From DYGA01 sp964540695 (GTDB lineage: Bacteria; Patescibacteriota; Patescibacteriia; S139-126), in assembly GCA_964540695.1 (NCBI GenBank), contig CAZINS010000003.1, positions 1-64,000 of the forward strand: a DNA stretch of 64,000 nt. The letters are read 5' to 3'. The translations under genes and the position numbers were made by a program. Below the pieces are notes generated by a model. The model made no database searches. It was not told where the DNA came from and was given only the letters and a program-made list of their open reading frames with translations. Numbering within the stretch: the stretch's first letter is position 1; every line of letters begins with the position of its first letter. Positions 51,182 through 59,435 of the stretch are shown in pieces.

Positions 51182-53191
51182 ATGGTTAAAAAAACATACA
51201 ATCTACGAACTACCAAAACAAAAGCTGTTCAGATTGATTATACTAAAGAACTAAATCAAGAACAGTGGTTAGTAGTAAAATCCGCTGATGGACCATGTTT
51301 AGTATTAGCTGGGGCAGGCAGTGGTAAAACTAGAACTTTGGTATATAGAGTGGCCTACCTATTAGAGAAAGGAGTGCCTGCGGAACAAATATTACTCATG
51401 ACTTTTACTAATAAAGCTGCCAAAGAAATGTTATGGCGGGTAGAACAATTGTTAGGTTATAAACCTTACCAATTATGGGGTGGCACTTTTCACCATATTG
51501 GCAATATGATATTGCGTAAAAATATTCAACATTTAGGTTACCAACAAAACTACACGATTTTTGATGAGGACGACGCACAAACATTGTTACAATCAATCAT
51601 GGCGGAAAAAAATATAAAAAAAGATAAATATTTTCCTAAAAGCGGGGTTTTAAAAAATATTATTAGCTTTAGTAAAAATTCTGGCCAACCAATTGAAAAA
51701 GTATTTAAAGAAAAATTTTCTTATCTTAGAGAAAATATATTACCCCACATCATAGAAATTGCTACCTTATATGAGCAACGTAAAAAACAACACAATACTT
51801 TAGACTATGATGATTTATTATTGTTGTGGTTAAAGCTCATGGAAACTAAACCTGACGTTAAAAAAGAATTAATAAATAAATTTCAGTACATTTTAGTCGA
51901 TGAATATCAAGACACCAATCATCTGCAAGCTAAAATTATTGAGCATTTAGGCAGTCAACATAAAAATATCTTAGTAGTTGGCGACGATGCTCAAAGTATA
52001 TACTCTTTTCGAGCAGCTGATATTAGCAATATTTTACAATTTCCTAAAAAAATCCCAGATACAAAAATATTTAAACTAGAAAGCAACTATCGTTCCACGC
52101 CTGAAATCTTGAATTTAGCTAACAACTCAATTAAATACAACCAACACCAATTTCCTAAAAATTTAAAAACTACTAAAGCTAGTGGCGAAAAACCAATAGT
52201 AATACCTGCCCAAAACAACGAGCAACAAGCCGAATTTATATGCCAAAGAATTATAGAGCTTACTGAAGAAGGATATAATTTACGCGATATTGCGGTTTTA
52301 TTTCGTGCTGATTTTCATGCTTTGGAACTTGAAATAGAATTAAACAAAAAAAATATTCCTTATATTAAAAGAGGGGGAATAAAATTTTTTGAACAAGCTC
52401 ACCTAAAAGACATAATTTCTTTTTTAAAAATTAAACACAATCCTCATGATGAAATTGCTTGGACAAGGGTACTAAATATGCAAACTGGCATTGGTAGAGT
52501 AGGTGCACAAAAAATAATTAACTCATTAAACAATCTTACTTGGGAAAAAATATACAAACAAGATTTAAATTTACCTACCAATTTACTTGCTACTTGGCAA
52601 AAATTTAAAAACAATTTAAATAAATATTTTAAACACGATGCTGATGATATAACTGGTTGTATTAGAGAAATAATGTCATCATTTTATATATTATATTTAC
52701 AAACTAAATATGATAATGCAACTAAAAGAATTGAAGACATTGAACAACTAGAAAATTTTGCCTCAAGTTACAAGAAACTTGAACAATTTTTGTCAGACAT
52801 ATCTCTTTCAGAAAATTTTCGCACTGATGAAACGACAGCAACTAATAACGAGCCAGAGGATTTTTTAATTCTTTCTACCGTCCATCAAGCTAAAGGTTTG
52901 GAATGGTCGGTGGTATTTATTATCAATCTTATTAGTGGTCAATTTCCTCATGCTAAAGCCATGGAAAATAATGAAGAAATTGAAGAAGAAAGAAGGCTGT
53001 TTTATGTGGCTACTACCAGAGCACAAAATTTATTGTATATGGTCTACCCCAATATACTTTACAATCAATACTATGGTTTTATTTTTGGCCAACCTTCCGA
53101 ATTTATCCAAGAACTAGACTCTGGACTTTATGATACTTGGCAGATAGCAACCAGTGGCGACGAAGAATTACCAACAATAGAATATAAATAA
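51182..53191 (+). CDS. UvrD/PcrA-family DNA helicase
   Basis: 669 residues, superfamily 1A. Q motif LNQEQWLVV, motif I GAGSGKTRTL near 44, Ia TFTNKAAKEM, II ILVDEYQDTN near 235, III VVGDDAQSIYSFRAAD, IV FKLESNYRSTPEIL, V VHQAKGLEW near 570, VI ERRLFYVATTRAQ near 615. Unwinds DNA in repair and replication. The C-terminal tail lacks the Tudor-like end of PcrA. Confidence 0.93.
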   Translation: MVKKTYNLRTTKTKAVQIDYTKELNQEQWLVVKSADGPCLVLAGAGSGKTRTLVYRVAYLLEKGVPAEQILLMTFTNKAAKEMLWRVEQLLGYKPYQLWGGTFHHIGNMILRKNIQHLGYQQNYTIFDEDDAQTLLQSIMAEKNIKKDKYFPKSGVLKNIISFSKNSGQPIEKVFKEKFSYLRENILPHIIEIATLYEQRKKQHNTLDYDDLLLLWLKLMETKPDVKKELINKFQYILVDEYQDTNHLQAKIIEHLGSQHKNILVVGDDAQSIYSFRAADISNILQFPKKIPDTKIFKLESNYRSTPEILNLANNSIKYNQHQFPKNLKTTKASGEKPIVIPAQNNEQQAEFICQRIIELTEEGYNLRDIAVLFRADFHALELEIELNKKNIPYIKRGGIKFFEQAHLKDIISFLKIKHNPHDEIAWTRVLNMQTGIGRVGAQKIINSLNNLTWEKIYKQDLNLPTNLLATWQKFKNNLNKYFKHDADDITGCIREIMSSFYILYLQTKYDNATKRIEDIEQLENFASSYKKLEQFLSDISLSENFRTDETTATNNEPEDFLILSTVHQAKGLEWSVVFIINLISGQFPHAKAMENNEEIEEERRLFYVATTRAQNLLYMVYPNILYNQYYGFIFGQPSEFIQELDSGLYDTWQIATSGDEELPTIEYK

Positions 53192-53241
53192 GACAAAATA
53201 TATAAAATTGTGCTAAAATAAAATTAATTAATTAAAAAACT

Positions 53242-54306
53242 ATGTCTAGTTTGAATGTAAAAAATATGAACTTAGAAGCTTTATTTGAAATCGCAGTAAA
53301 AAATAATGCTTCTGATATTCACCTTTTAGTTGGTAAGTCGCCTATTTTGCGTATATCTGGTGACTTAAAAGAACTTAACGACCTACCAGTTATCGTACCG
53401 GAACTTATTCAAAAAATGATCAAAGAAACCATAACCGAAAAACAGTACGATACTTTTATGAAAGATCGAGAGTTAGATTTGTCTTATGGCCTAAAAGATA
53501 GTACTCGTATGCGTGTTAATCTATTTTGGGAAAAAGAAAGTATGGGTTTGGTAGCTAGAGTGGTACCTAGTAAAATTCCCGCTATGAAAGATATTATGAT
53601 GCCAGAAGTAGTTTATCGCTTAACCAGACTAAACCAAGGATTAGTTCTAGTAACCGGACCAACGGGTTGTGGTAAATCAACTTCTCTTGCAGCCATGATT
53701 GATTTAATAAACTCGGAAAGAGGGGTAAACATAGTTACCTTAGAAGATCCTATTGAATTTGTGTATAAAAATAAAAAATCAATTATTAAACAACGTCAAC
53801 TTGGTTCTGATATGTTATCTTTTCAATCAGCTTTGAAACATGTGCTCAGACAAGATCCTGATGTAATTTTGGTGGGAGAAATGCGTGACTTAGAAACAAT
53901 TGCCGCTACTATCACTTTAGCAGAAACCGGCCACTTGGTTTTTGCCACTTTGCACACGCTTAATGCTTCCCAAACTATTGATCGTATTATTGATGTCTTT
54001 CCCCCTTATCAACAACCACAAGTTAGGCTACAAGTTTCTATGACTTTGTCAGGTATTGTTTCTCAAAGACTATTGCCAAAGAATGAAGGCGGCATGGTAG
54101 CCACTCGTGAAATTCTTATCAATACTCCAGCTATCTCAAACTTAGTAAGAGAAAATAAAATTCAACAAATAAAAACTATTATCCAAACTTCAGCGGCTGA
54201 AGGAATGATTTCGATGGATCAAGATCTAAAACGCCTCTACAATGAAAACTATATAGATAAAGAAACCGCTAAACAGTATATGATGGATCCAAATAGTTTG
54301 AAATAA
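53242..54306 (+). CDS. pilT: Pilus retraction ATPase PilT
   Basis: 354 residues. SDIHLLVGKSPILRISGDL at the N-terminus, Walker A GPTGCGKSTSLAAMID near 132, LEDPIEFVY, VGEMRDLETI (Walker B) and HLVFATLHTLNASQTIDRIID. The AIRNLIRE-type retraction motif is present as AISNLVREN. It should depolymerise pili made by the operon at 5.9-11 kb. A -10-like TGCTAAAAT lies 20 nt before the ATG. Confidence 0.95.
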   Translation: MSSLNVKNMNLEALFEIAVKNNASDIHLLVGKSPILRISGDLKELNDLPVIVPELIQKMIKETITEKQYDTFMKDRELDLSYGLKDSTRMRVNLFWEKESMGLVARVVPSKIPAMKDIMMPEVVYRLTRLNQGLVLVTGPTGCGKSTSLAAMIDLINSERGVNIVTLEDPIEFVYKNKKSIIKQRQLGSDMLSFQSALKHVLRQDPDVILVGEMRDLETIAATITLAETGHLVFATLHTLNASQTIDRIIDVFPPYQQPQVRLQVSMTLSGIVSQRLLPKNEGGMVATREILINTPAISNLVRENKIQQIKTIIQTSAAEGMISMDQDLKRLYNENYIDKETAKQYMMDPNSLK

Positions 54307-54322
54307 TATTTTATAATTTTAT

Positions 54323-54445
54323 ATTAAAAAACTCCACCTTCAGGTGGATTTTTTAATTGGTGGAATTATACAACTCTGCTCGAACATTTTTTGAACGGAA
54401 CTGACCGCCTCCGCTTCGCTCCGGCGGAACGCTCGGGCGCGGCGG
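54323..54445. repeat. Left arm of a perfect 123-bp inverted repeat
   Basis: Exact reverse complement of 55700-55822. From outside inward it holds a terminator (ACTCCACC/GGTGGA then TTTTTT), TTGGTGGAATTATACAAC, and a GC-rich segment with CCGCTTCGCTCCGGCGG. It begins 17 nt after the pilT stop and so provides that gene's terminator. Read outward, every minus-strand frame reaches a stop inside the arm. Confidence 0.92.
54329..54356 (+). terminator. Terminator of pilT, inside the left arm
   Basis: CTCCACC pairs with GGTGGA across TTCA; A run before, TTTTTT after. The same hairpin ends the tRNA-Lys transcript in the right arm. Confidence 0.8.
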
Positions 54446-54698
54446 GCAAACTCTCCAAGTATCGGAGAATTGTTTGACAACCGATACTATGCCCAACGAA
54501 AAATGTATTTTCATCAACATCGCCGACAATCTTGGAAAGGTGCGAAACCCACGCCTCAATTTTTGGCTCCGCCGGTTCCGGCATAGCCGGAACATGAACT
54601 TGAAAACCATTTTTCTCTAACTCCGTTTTGATCCACGGAAACCAACCCTCATCGGGGTAGCCGTCCCAGCCGTGGATTATGAAAGCTCGTTTAGTCAT
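54366..54698 (-). pseudogene. RBBP9/YdeN-type alpha/beta hydrolase, 3' truncated
   Basis: 110 codons. The true part, residues 1-84, reads AFIIHGWDGYPDEGWFPWIK and later FVGHSIGCQTILRYLE, the oxyanion loop and GHSxG nucleophile of RBBP9/YdeN-type serine hydrolases (normally about 180 residues). After LESLP at the repeat boundary (54446) the frame continues 26 codons in the inverted-repeat arm before a stop. The Asp and His of the triad are lost, so it should be inactive. Its ATG is adjacent to the end of the HEXXH-protein gene (8-nt overlap). Confidence 0.75.
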
Positions 54699-55347
54699 AT
54701 AATCTACTTTCTTTCAAAATTTCTTTTGAATGTAATCTTACCAGTTTTTCTAAGGAAATTTTGTTTTTCTTTGCAAAATTTTCAACAAGCAAGAATCCGA
54801 GCCGATAACCTGTCCAATTTGGCAGTTTCCCCGATCCAAAAAACCATTCAGAATAATTGTATTTTGTTTCCCCTAAAAGTTTTTTGGCTTTATCCCAAAG
54901 TTTTTTCTCATTTTTGATTTTTTGGATGTATGGGATTTTTCTATTTGGCAAAATTGATTTTTCTACAAAACACGAAACTCCCTCTGAAACAAAAGAATCT
55001 AAAAGTGTATTCCCATACCCTATAGAATTCTCTCTGACGAGATGGGCAAGTTCGTGATAAATAGTTGAGGGTAATTCAACATCAATGATTTTTTGTAAAT
55101 CTTTACGAGAAAAATCAATTTTGACTTCAATGCAAGATTTGCCGATAGCACTGCCCCCAATGCCAAGTTTTGGAATCACAAAAAAATCTTGAGCTTCTAT
55201 AACCACTACATCAACTTGTTTTTCGTATTTTAATATACCGCGCGCCTTATCCAGCGACTCTTTGGCATGACTTAAAACAACTCCTCTTTTATTTGAGGGT
55301 ATGCCAATGAGATGGATATTACCTTGTTCGCAATTTTTTGATTTCAT
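54691..55347 (-). CDS. Predicted HEXXH zinc peptidase-like protein
   Basis: 218 residues, soluble. IYHELAHLVREN near 110-121 gives the HEXXH motif, with a downstream Glu in FVSEGVSCFVEK as the likely third ligand, the pattern of gluzincin-like proteins such as DUF2268. Upstream is a beta-rich domain. It follows the Xre regulator by 2 nt. A regulator plus HEXXH protein resembles the Xre/ImmA type of pair, though the domains are not fused and I cannot assign ImmA. Confidence 0.7.
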   Translation of the reverse strand: MKSKNCEQGNIHLIGIPSNKRGVVLSHAKESLDKARGILKYEKQVDVVVIEAQDFFVIPKLGIGGSAIGKSCIEVKIDFSRKDLQKIIDVELPSTIYHELAHLVRENSIGYGNTLLDSFVSEGVSCFVEKSILPNRKIPYIQKIKNEKKLWDKAKKLLGETKYNYSEWFFGSGKLPNWTGYRLGFLLVENFAKKNKISLEKLVRLHSKEILKESRLYD

Positions 55348-55349
55348 AA

Positions 55350-55556
55350 TTATTTCAAAAGCTCATCAACGGAAACATCAAGCGCATTGGCGAGCTTCTC
55401 TAAAACAGCAATCGTGACATTTACCTTGCCACCCTCAATCGCGCTCATGTAGCTTCTGTCCATGTCTATTGCTCGGCAAATGTCGCCTTGCGACATACGC
55501 TTTTTCAAGCGTATGCGCTTGATGTTTTGTCCTAATGTTTTGGAAATTTGAGCCAT
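55350..55556 (-). CDS. Xre-family HTH regulator
   Basis: 68 residues, nearly all HTH_3: LGQNIKRIRLKKRMSQGDICRAIDMDRSYMSAIEGGKVNVTIAVLEKLANAL. Forms an operon with the HEXXH protein. Upstream at 55592-55605 is CCTC-AATATG-GAGG, a possible operator close to the promoter. The module is GC-richer than the surrounding genes. Confidence 0.88.
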   Translation of the reverse strand: MAQISKTLGQNIKRIRLKKRMSQGDICRAIDMDRSYMSAIEGGKVNVTIAVLEKLANALDVSVDELLK

Positions 55557-55618
55557 ATTTATATTAACACCTTATCAGCTATTGCGCTACTCCTCAATAT
55601 GGAGGTATAATCCCATAC

Positions 55619-55792
55619 ATGGATTTCTTAATTGAATTGGCGGCGAAAAAAATTTGGCCTCCCGCGAGGGCGCAGCGGAAGGGGGGTGTGGGGGGAATTC
55701 CGCCGCGCCCGAGCGTTCCGCCGGAGCGAAGCGGAGGCGGTCAGTTCCGTTCAAAAAATGTTCGAGCAGAGTTGTATAATTCCACCAATTAA
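55619..55792 (+). pseudogene. 5' fragment of a gene read into the right arm
   Basis: 57 codons. The first 26 or so (MDFLIELAAKKIW, then Gly/Pro-rich) are unique and divergent from the Xre gene. From codon 28 the frame lies inside the right repeat arm and ends QFRSKNVRAELYNSTN with TAA at 55790-55792. The arm thus supplies the C-terminus and stop. Too short to recognise; expression uncertain. Confidence 0.35.
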
Positions 55793-55822
55793 AAAATCCA
55801 CCTGAAGGTGGAGTTTTTTAAT
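55700..55822. repeat. Right arm of the perfect 123-bp inverted repeat
   Basis: Reverse complement of 54323-54445 with no mismatch. Its outer end is the terminator for the minus-strand tRNA-Lys, starting at the base next to the CCA. The outer hairpin extends past the arm (CCACCAATTAAAAAA with TTTTTTAATTGGTGG), so part of it is formed by the tRNA 3' end itself. Confidence 0.92.
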
Positions 55823-55898
55823 TGGTGGGTCGTGCAGGACTCGAACCTGCAACCAATTGCTTAAGAGGCAACTGCTCTACCACTTGAGCTAACGACCC
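55823..55898 (-). tRNA. tRNA-Lys (anticodon CTT)
   Basis: Minus strand. Acceptor GGGTCGT (from 55898) pairs with ACGACCC; D arm GCTCAAGTGGTAGAGC; anticodon loop CTCTTAA with stem GTTGC/GCAAT, anticodon CTT; T arm GCAGG-TTCGAGT-CCTGC; discriminator A; CCA encoded at 55825-55823. Reads AAG. It abuts the right arm of the inverted repeat. Confidence 0.95.
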
Positions 55899-56009
55899 GT
55901 ATGTTTCAATCACTAATGAATATTTATTAATTACTAAACAATATACTAATAACAAAAAATTAAATAATGGTCAATCCTAAATCCAAGATTCAAGATTCTA
56001 TATTCTATC

Positions 56010-56205
56010 TGGTGCACCCGGAGGGATTTCCGCGTCCGCAGAAAACTGCGGACTTGTCCTGGGTAGCAAACAAAGCTACACTCGCTCGCTTTGTTTGACG
56101 CTCGCTGCCTCGCTTACGCTCGTTACTCACTTCTACCCGTTCGAATCCCGAACTATTATTACAATTTATACTTAATTCTTAATACTTAATTCTTAATTCT
56201 ATTTC
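56010..56205. repeat. Structured insert with duplicated tRNA-Arg 3' end
   Basis: The 19 nt at 56010-56028 (TGGTGCACCCGGAGGGATT, the complement of the CCA end and T arm) repeat exactly at 56206-56224 in the intact tRNA-Arg. Between lie strong hairpins: GTCCGCAG-AAAA-CTGCGGAC (56034-56053), AAACAAAGC/GCTTTGTTT, GGGTAG/CTACCC (56061-56066 with 56133-56138) and GTTCG/CGAAC (56139-56153). Apart from the tRNA genes, the 55899-56205 stretch has no gene. Confidence 0.65.
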
Positions 56206-56280
56206 TGGTGCACCCGGAGGGATTCGAACCCCCAACAACAGGTCCGAAGCCTGTCATGATATCCATTTCACCACGGGTGC
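56206..56280 (-). tRNA. tRNA-Arg (anticodon TCG)
   Basis: Minus strand. Acceptor GCACCCG (from 56280) with CGGGTGC; anticodon stem ACAGG/CCTGT and loop CTTCGGA, anticodon TCG; T arm GGGGG-TTCGAAT-CCCTC, first pair G-C and last G-C or G-T; discriminator A; CCA encoded at 56208-56206. Reads CGA and probably other CGN codons. Its 3' end is repeated at 56010. Confidence 0.95.
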
Positions 56281-56465
56281 AAAAATTATTTCTTATAATA
56301 TACTACCTTATTTATTTCAATCTTACTATTACTTATCATGTATTCCTGCCGACAGGCATGAATTTAATCACGGATATTTAAATTAATTTTACCTATTATA
56401 TAAAAAATAAACAAAAAAACACAACCAGCGCTGTGCCTGACGCCAAAATAAATTGTAAAAAACGT

Positions 56466-56753
56466 TTAATTATCTTTAACTTTTAAAGCATCTTTCAGAG
56501 TTTTACCAGCCTTAAACTTTGGTACAGTCACGCTAGGAATTTTCATTGGTTCATTTGGTTTTTGGGGATTGACGCCCATGCGAGCATGCCTATCCCGAGC
56601 AGAAAAAGTACCAAAACCAGTAATCGTCACTTCACTGCCAGATTTTAATGTATCAATTATAAGTTCAACCATTGAATTTATCAGGTGTTCAGTTTCTTTT
56701 TTAGAAATACCTGACTTATCTGACAATTTTTGTATAAATTCTATTTTATTCAT
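56466..56753 (-). CDS. HU-family DNA-binding protein
   Basis: About 95 residues from the ATG at 56753. MNKIEFIQKLSDKSGISKKETEHLIN, EVTITGFGTFSARDRHARMGVNPQ (the DNA-binding arm) and PSVTVPKFKAGKTLKDALK. Bends DNA and shapes the nucleoid. The GGAGG ribosome site lies inside the upstream GTG reading, so 56753 is preferred over 56762. Confidence 0.96.
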   Translation of the reverse strand: MNKIEFIQKLSDKSGISKKETEHLINSMVELIIDTLKSGSEVTITGFGTFSARDRHARMGVNPQKPNEPMKIPSVTVPKFKAGKTLKDALKVKDN

Positions 56754-56778
56754 AGTTTTCACCTCCCTCCGATAATAA

Positions 56779-57576
56779 TTATTTTTTAATTATTACTTTT
56801 TCTTGTAGTCTTTTTATTTTTTTTGCTTTTTTATTTTTATTAAACTCTACTAAAACACCGTTAACTTGGGCTTCACCATACTCAGGTATTTTCATCACAA
56901 AATTTTTACCAGTCAAAAAATGATTAATAATTTCTTTTTTATCTACACCAATAACCGAATCGCTAGCTCCACAAAAACCAACGTCACTAATTGCTGCTGT
57001 TCCTTTTGGTAAAATTCTTTCATCAGCTGTTTGGACATGGGTATGAGTACCAAAAATTGCATTGACCCTACCATCCACATACCAAGCAAAAGCATGTTTT
57101 TCACTAGTAGCTTCAGCGTGTAAATCTACTACTACTAAATCATAATCACCAGCCTGATATTTTTCTAATATACTATCAATAGCTTGGAAAGGATTGGAGG
57201 TTGGTTCATCCATAAATACCCTTCCTAATAAGCTTATCATAAGCAATTTTTTTTTGCGAATAGAAAAAATGGCTTCACCCCGACCAGCATAATCACCAAC
57301 TAAATTATATGGTCTTAAAACTTTAACATCGGTAGAATTTAACAACTCTTCAGCTTCTTTTCTTTCTAAAGTATGATCACCGGCGGTAAAAATATCTACT
57401 CCTAAATCGCTAAGATAATCAAAATGTTTCCGATTCATTCCCCTGCCATGAGTAACATTATCGGCATTGGCAATAATAATATCTGGTTGATACTTTTTTT
57501 GCCAACCAGGTAATACTTTGGCTACAGCAGTACGACCGATTTTACCATCAATATCGCCAAAAAATAATATTTTCAT
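56779..57576 (-). CDS. ymdB: YmdB-type metallophosphoesterase
   Basis: 265 residues. ILFFGDIDGKIGRTA at the N-terminus, ANADNVTHGRGM, TAGDHTL, VDLHAEATSEKHAF, GTHTHVQTADERILP and DVGFCGASDSVIGVD form the full di-metal site of TIGR00282. In Bacillus YmdB cleaves 2',3'-cyclic nucleotides and affects RNA decay. The gene follows rny by 5 nt, the same linkage as in Firmicutes. Confidence 0.94.
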   Translation of the reverse strand: MKILFFGDIDGKIGRTAVAKVLPGWQKKYQPDIIIANADNVTHGRGMNRKHFDYLSDLGVDIFTAGDHTLERKEAEELLNSTDVKVLRPYNLVGDYAGRGEAIFSIRKKKLLMISLLGRVFMDEPTSNPFQAIDSILEKYQAGDYDLVVVDLHAEATSEKHAFAWYVDGRVNAIFGTHTHVQTADERILPKGTAAISDVGFCGASDSVIGVDKKEIINHFLTGKNFVMKIPEYGEAQVNGVLVEFNKNKKAKKIKRLQEKVIIKK

Positions 57577-57581
57577 AAAAA

Positions 57582-59111
57582 TTATCTAGCGTATTCAATT
57601 ATTCTATTTTCCCTAATAGCAGTTACTTTGATTTCACCAGGATATTTTAATTCGGCCTCAATCTTATCAGCTATATCACGAGCAAGTTTTTTTGTTTGAT
57701 AATCATCTACTTCTTGTGGTTTAACAAAGACACGAATTTCGCGACCAGCTTGAATAGCATAAGTTTTTTCTATACCTGGAAAAGCGTTAGCTACGGCTTC
57801 CAACTCTTCTAAACGTTGTAAATAATTTTCATAAGTATCTTTTCTCGCTCCCGGCCTTGCTCCAGAAATAGCATCAGCCACTTTCACTACTACTCCTTCC
57901 AAAGTTTTAGGACTATCTTCGTGATGAGCTATAGCAATATAAGCTACCTCTTCTGGCAGGCCAAATTTTTTCATAATATCGTGACCGATATCTGTGTGCG
58001 CTCCTTGTACATCGTGATCAACTGCTTTTCCAATATCATGCAAAAGACCTCCTTTTTTACAAACTGCTACATTGGCACCTAATTCTTCCGCCAACATGCC
58101 AGAAAGAAAAGCTACCTCCATAGAATGTCGTAATACATTTTGACCATAAGATGTACGATATTTAAGTCGGCCTAAAATTTGTAATAATTTTGGATCAAGT
58201 CCAGCAACTCCTACTTCATAAGCCGCTTCTTCACCTGCCTTTTTTATATCTAAAGCCAATTCTTTTTTAGCTTGCTCCACAGTTTCTTCAATTCTGCCCG
58301 GATGAATTCGACCATCAGAAATTAATTTATCTAAAGCTCGTTTAGCTAAATGTCTTCTAATCGGAGAAAAACCAGATACTAAAATTACACCAGGTGTATC
58401 ATCAACAATAATTTCCACTCCGCACAAATTTTCTATGGCTTTAATATTTCTACCTTCTCGACCAATTACCCGGCCTTTCATTTCATCATTGGGTAAAGTT
58501 ACACTGGTAGTAGTAGTCTCGGCTGCATGAGATGAAGCACATCTTTGTAAAACTAAACTTATTAAATTTTTTGACTTCTGTTCAAGTTCTTCCTCGCCAA
58601 TTCTTTCCAATTTACGTATTCTTTCATACAAAACATCTTTTTGTCTTTTCTCAACATTTTCCAATAATATTTTTTGAGCTTCTTCTTGAGAAAGTTTGGC
58701 TACTTTTTCCAATTTTTCCAATTGTTGTTCTCGGATTTTCCCAATTTCTTCTTCTTTTTTGATTAATTGTTGATCTTTTTCCCGTAAACGCTGCTGACGA
58801 TTTTCTATTTCCAATATTTTTTTATCAAAAATTTCTTCCCGCTTTTCTAAACGACTTTGTAAATGTTGCATTTCTTTACGTCGCTCCGACTCTTCTTTTT
58901 TAGCCTCATCAATAATTGCTATTGCCTTATCTTTAGCAGCTAGCAAAATTTCTTTTTCTTTATTTTTAGCATTGACGATTATCTTATCAGCTTTTTGTTC
59001 AGCCGAATTAACTGCTTGTTTTGACCAAATTTTTCTGACAAAATAACCACCTATTAAACCAATAATAGCGGCGATGCTAGCACCGATTAAAAACTCTAAA
59101 GTAAATTCCAT
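57582..59111 (-). CDS. rny: Ribonuclease Y
   Basis: 509 residues. Membrane anchor 6-26, long charged coiled coil 40-190, KH domain with DEMKGRVIGREGRNIKAIE near 210-228, HD domain with VLRHSMEVAFLSGMLA, LLHDIGKAVDHD and HHEDSP. Membrane-bound endoribonuclease that starts mRNA decay. Co-transcribed with ymdB. Confidence 0.97.
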   Translation of the reverse strand: MEFTLEFLIGASIAAIIGLIGGYFVRKIWSKQAVNSAEQKADKIIVNAKNKEKEILLAAKDKAIAIIDEAKKEESERRKEMQHLQSRLEKREEIFDKKILEIENRQQRLREKDQQLIKKEEEIGKIREQQLEKLEKVAKLSQEEAQKILLENVEKRQKDVLYERIRKLERIGEEELEQKSKNLISLVLQRCASSHAAETTTTSVTLPNDEMKGRVIGREGRNIKAIENLCGVEIIVDDTPGVILVSGFSPIRRHLAKRALDKLISDGRIHPGRIEETVEQAKKELALDIKKAGEEAAYEVGVAGLDPKLLQILGRLKYRTSYGQNVLRHSMEVAFLSGMLAEELGANVAVCKKGGLLHDIGKAVDHDVQGAHTDIGHDIMKKFGLPEEVAYIAIAHHEDSPKTLEGVVVKVADAISGARPGARKDTYENYLQRLEELEAVANAFPGIEKTYAIQAGREIRVFVKPQEVDDYQTKKLARDIADKIEAELKYPGEIKVTAIRENRIIEYAR

Positions 59112-59435
59112 ATAAATATTCCTTGGAAACTTTGGAGTCTAATTGAATAATTTTAGCTGTTATTTAAGCCAAGTAAGAGTAATAGTTTGTGGTGCCAAAA
59201 AAAAGGTTTCCTGATGAAACTTTTTGAGTAACAAAGAAATGAAAATAATGACGGGCAAATAAATAATGGCAAATAATTTAATCATAATAAACTCATACCT
59301 AGTACAGCCTAAACTTCGATTATTCTTCTCCAAAGCTGTTATTAATAATTACAGTATTTTTACACTACCATAAATAATGGGTTTTGGCAAGATTCAAAAA
59401 AAGCCCCGACTTTTAGGTCGGGGCTAGGGTTAAAA
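59112..59435 (-). other. 324-nt gap upstream of rny with hairpin and possible small ORF
   Basis: On the minus strand a hairpin GTTTC-ATCAG-GAAAC followed by eight T (about 59225-59200) looks like a terminator or attenuator before rny. A 41-codon frame (59285-59160) begins MIKLFAIIYLPVIIFISLLL, a possible single-helix membrane peptide, and spans that hairpin. It lacks a clear ribosome site, so coding is doubtful. The rest is AT-rich and shows nothing. Confidence 0.3.
59398..59425 (-). terminator. Terminator after clpP
   Basis: AGCCCCGAC pairs with GTCGGGGCT around TTTTAG, with AAAAA on the plus strand giving a U run. It lies upstream in coordinate of the clpP stop (59436), that is, downstream in transcription. 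Confidence 0.8.

Larger units (their letters stand above)
54323..55822. mobile_element. 1500-bp module between 123-bp inverted repeats
   Basis: The two arms enclose 1254 bp holding an RBBP9-like hydrolase gene (3' truncated), a HEXXH-protein gene, an Xre regulator and the 5' end of another gene. Both truncated genes are cut exactly where an arm begins. The right arm ends at 55822 and the CCA end of tRNA-Lys begins at 55823. No transposase or recombinase gene is inside, and no target duplication is visible. It is either a non-autonomous element or a cassette trapped between two copies of a dispersed repeat. Confidence 0.6.

Noticed and set aside
54353..54610. 85-codon minus-strand frame ending in the left repeat arm
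   Set aside because: It is out of frame with the recognisable hydrolase gene over most of its length; only its tail matters, as the second reading of the arm.
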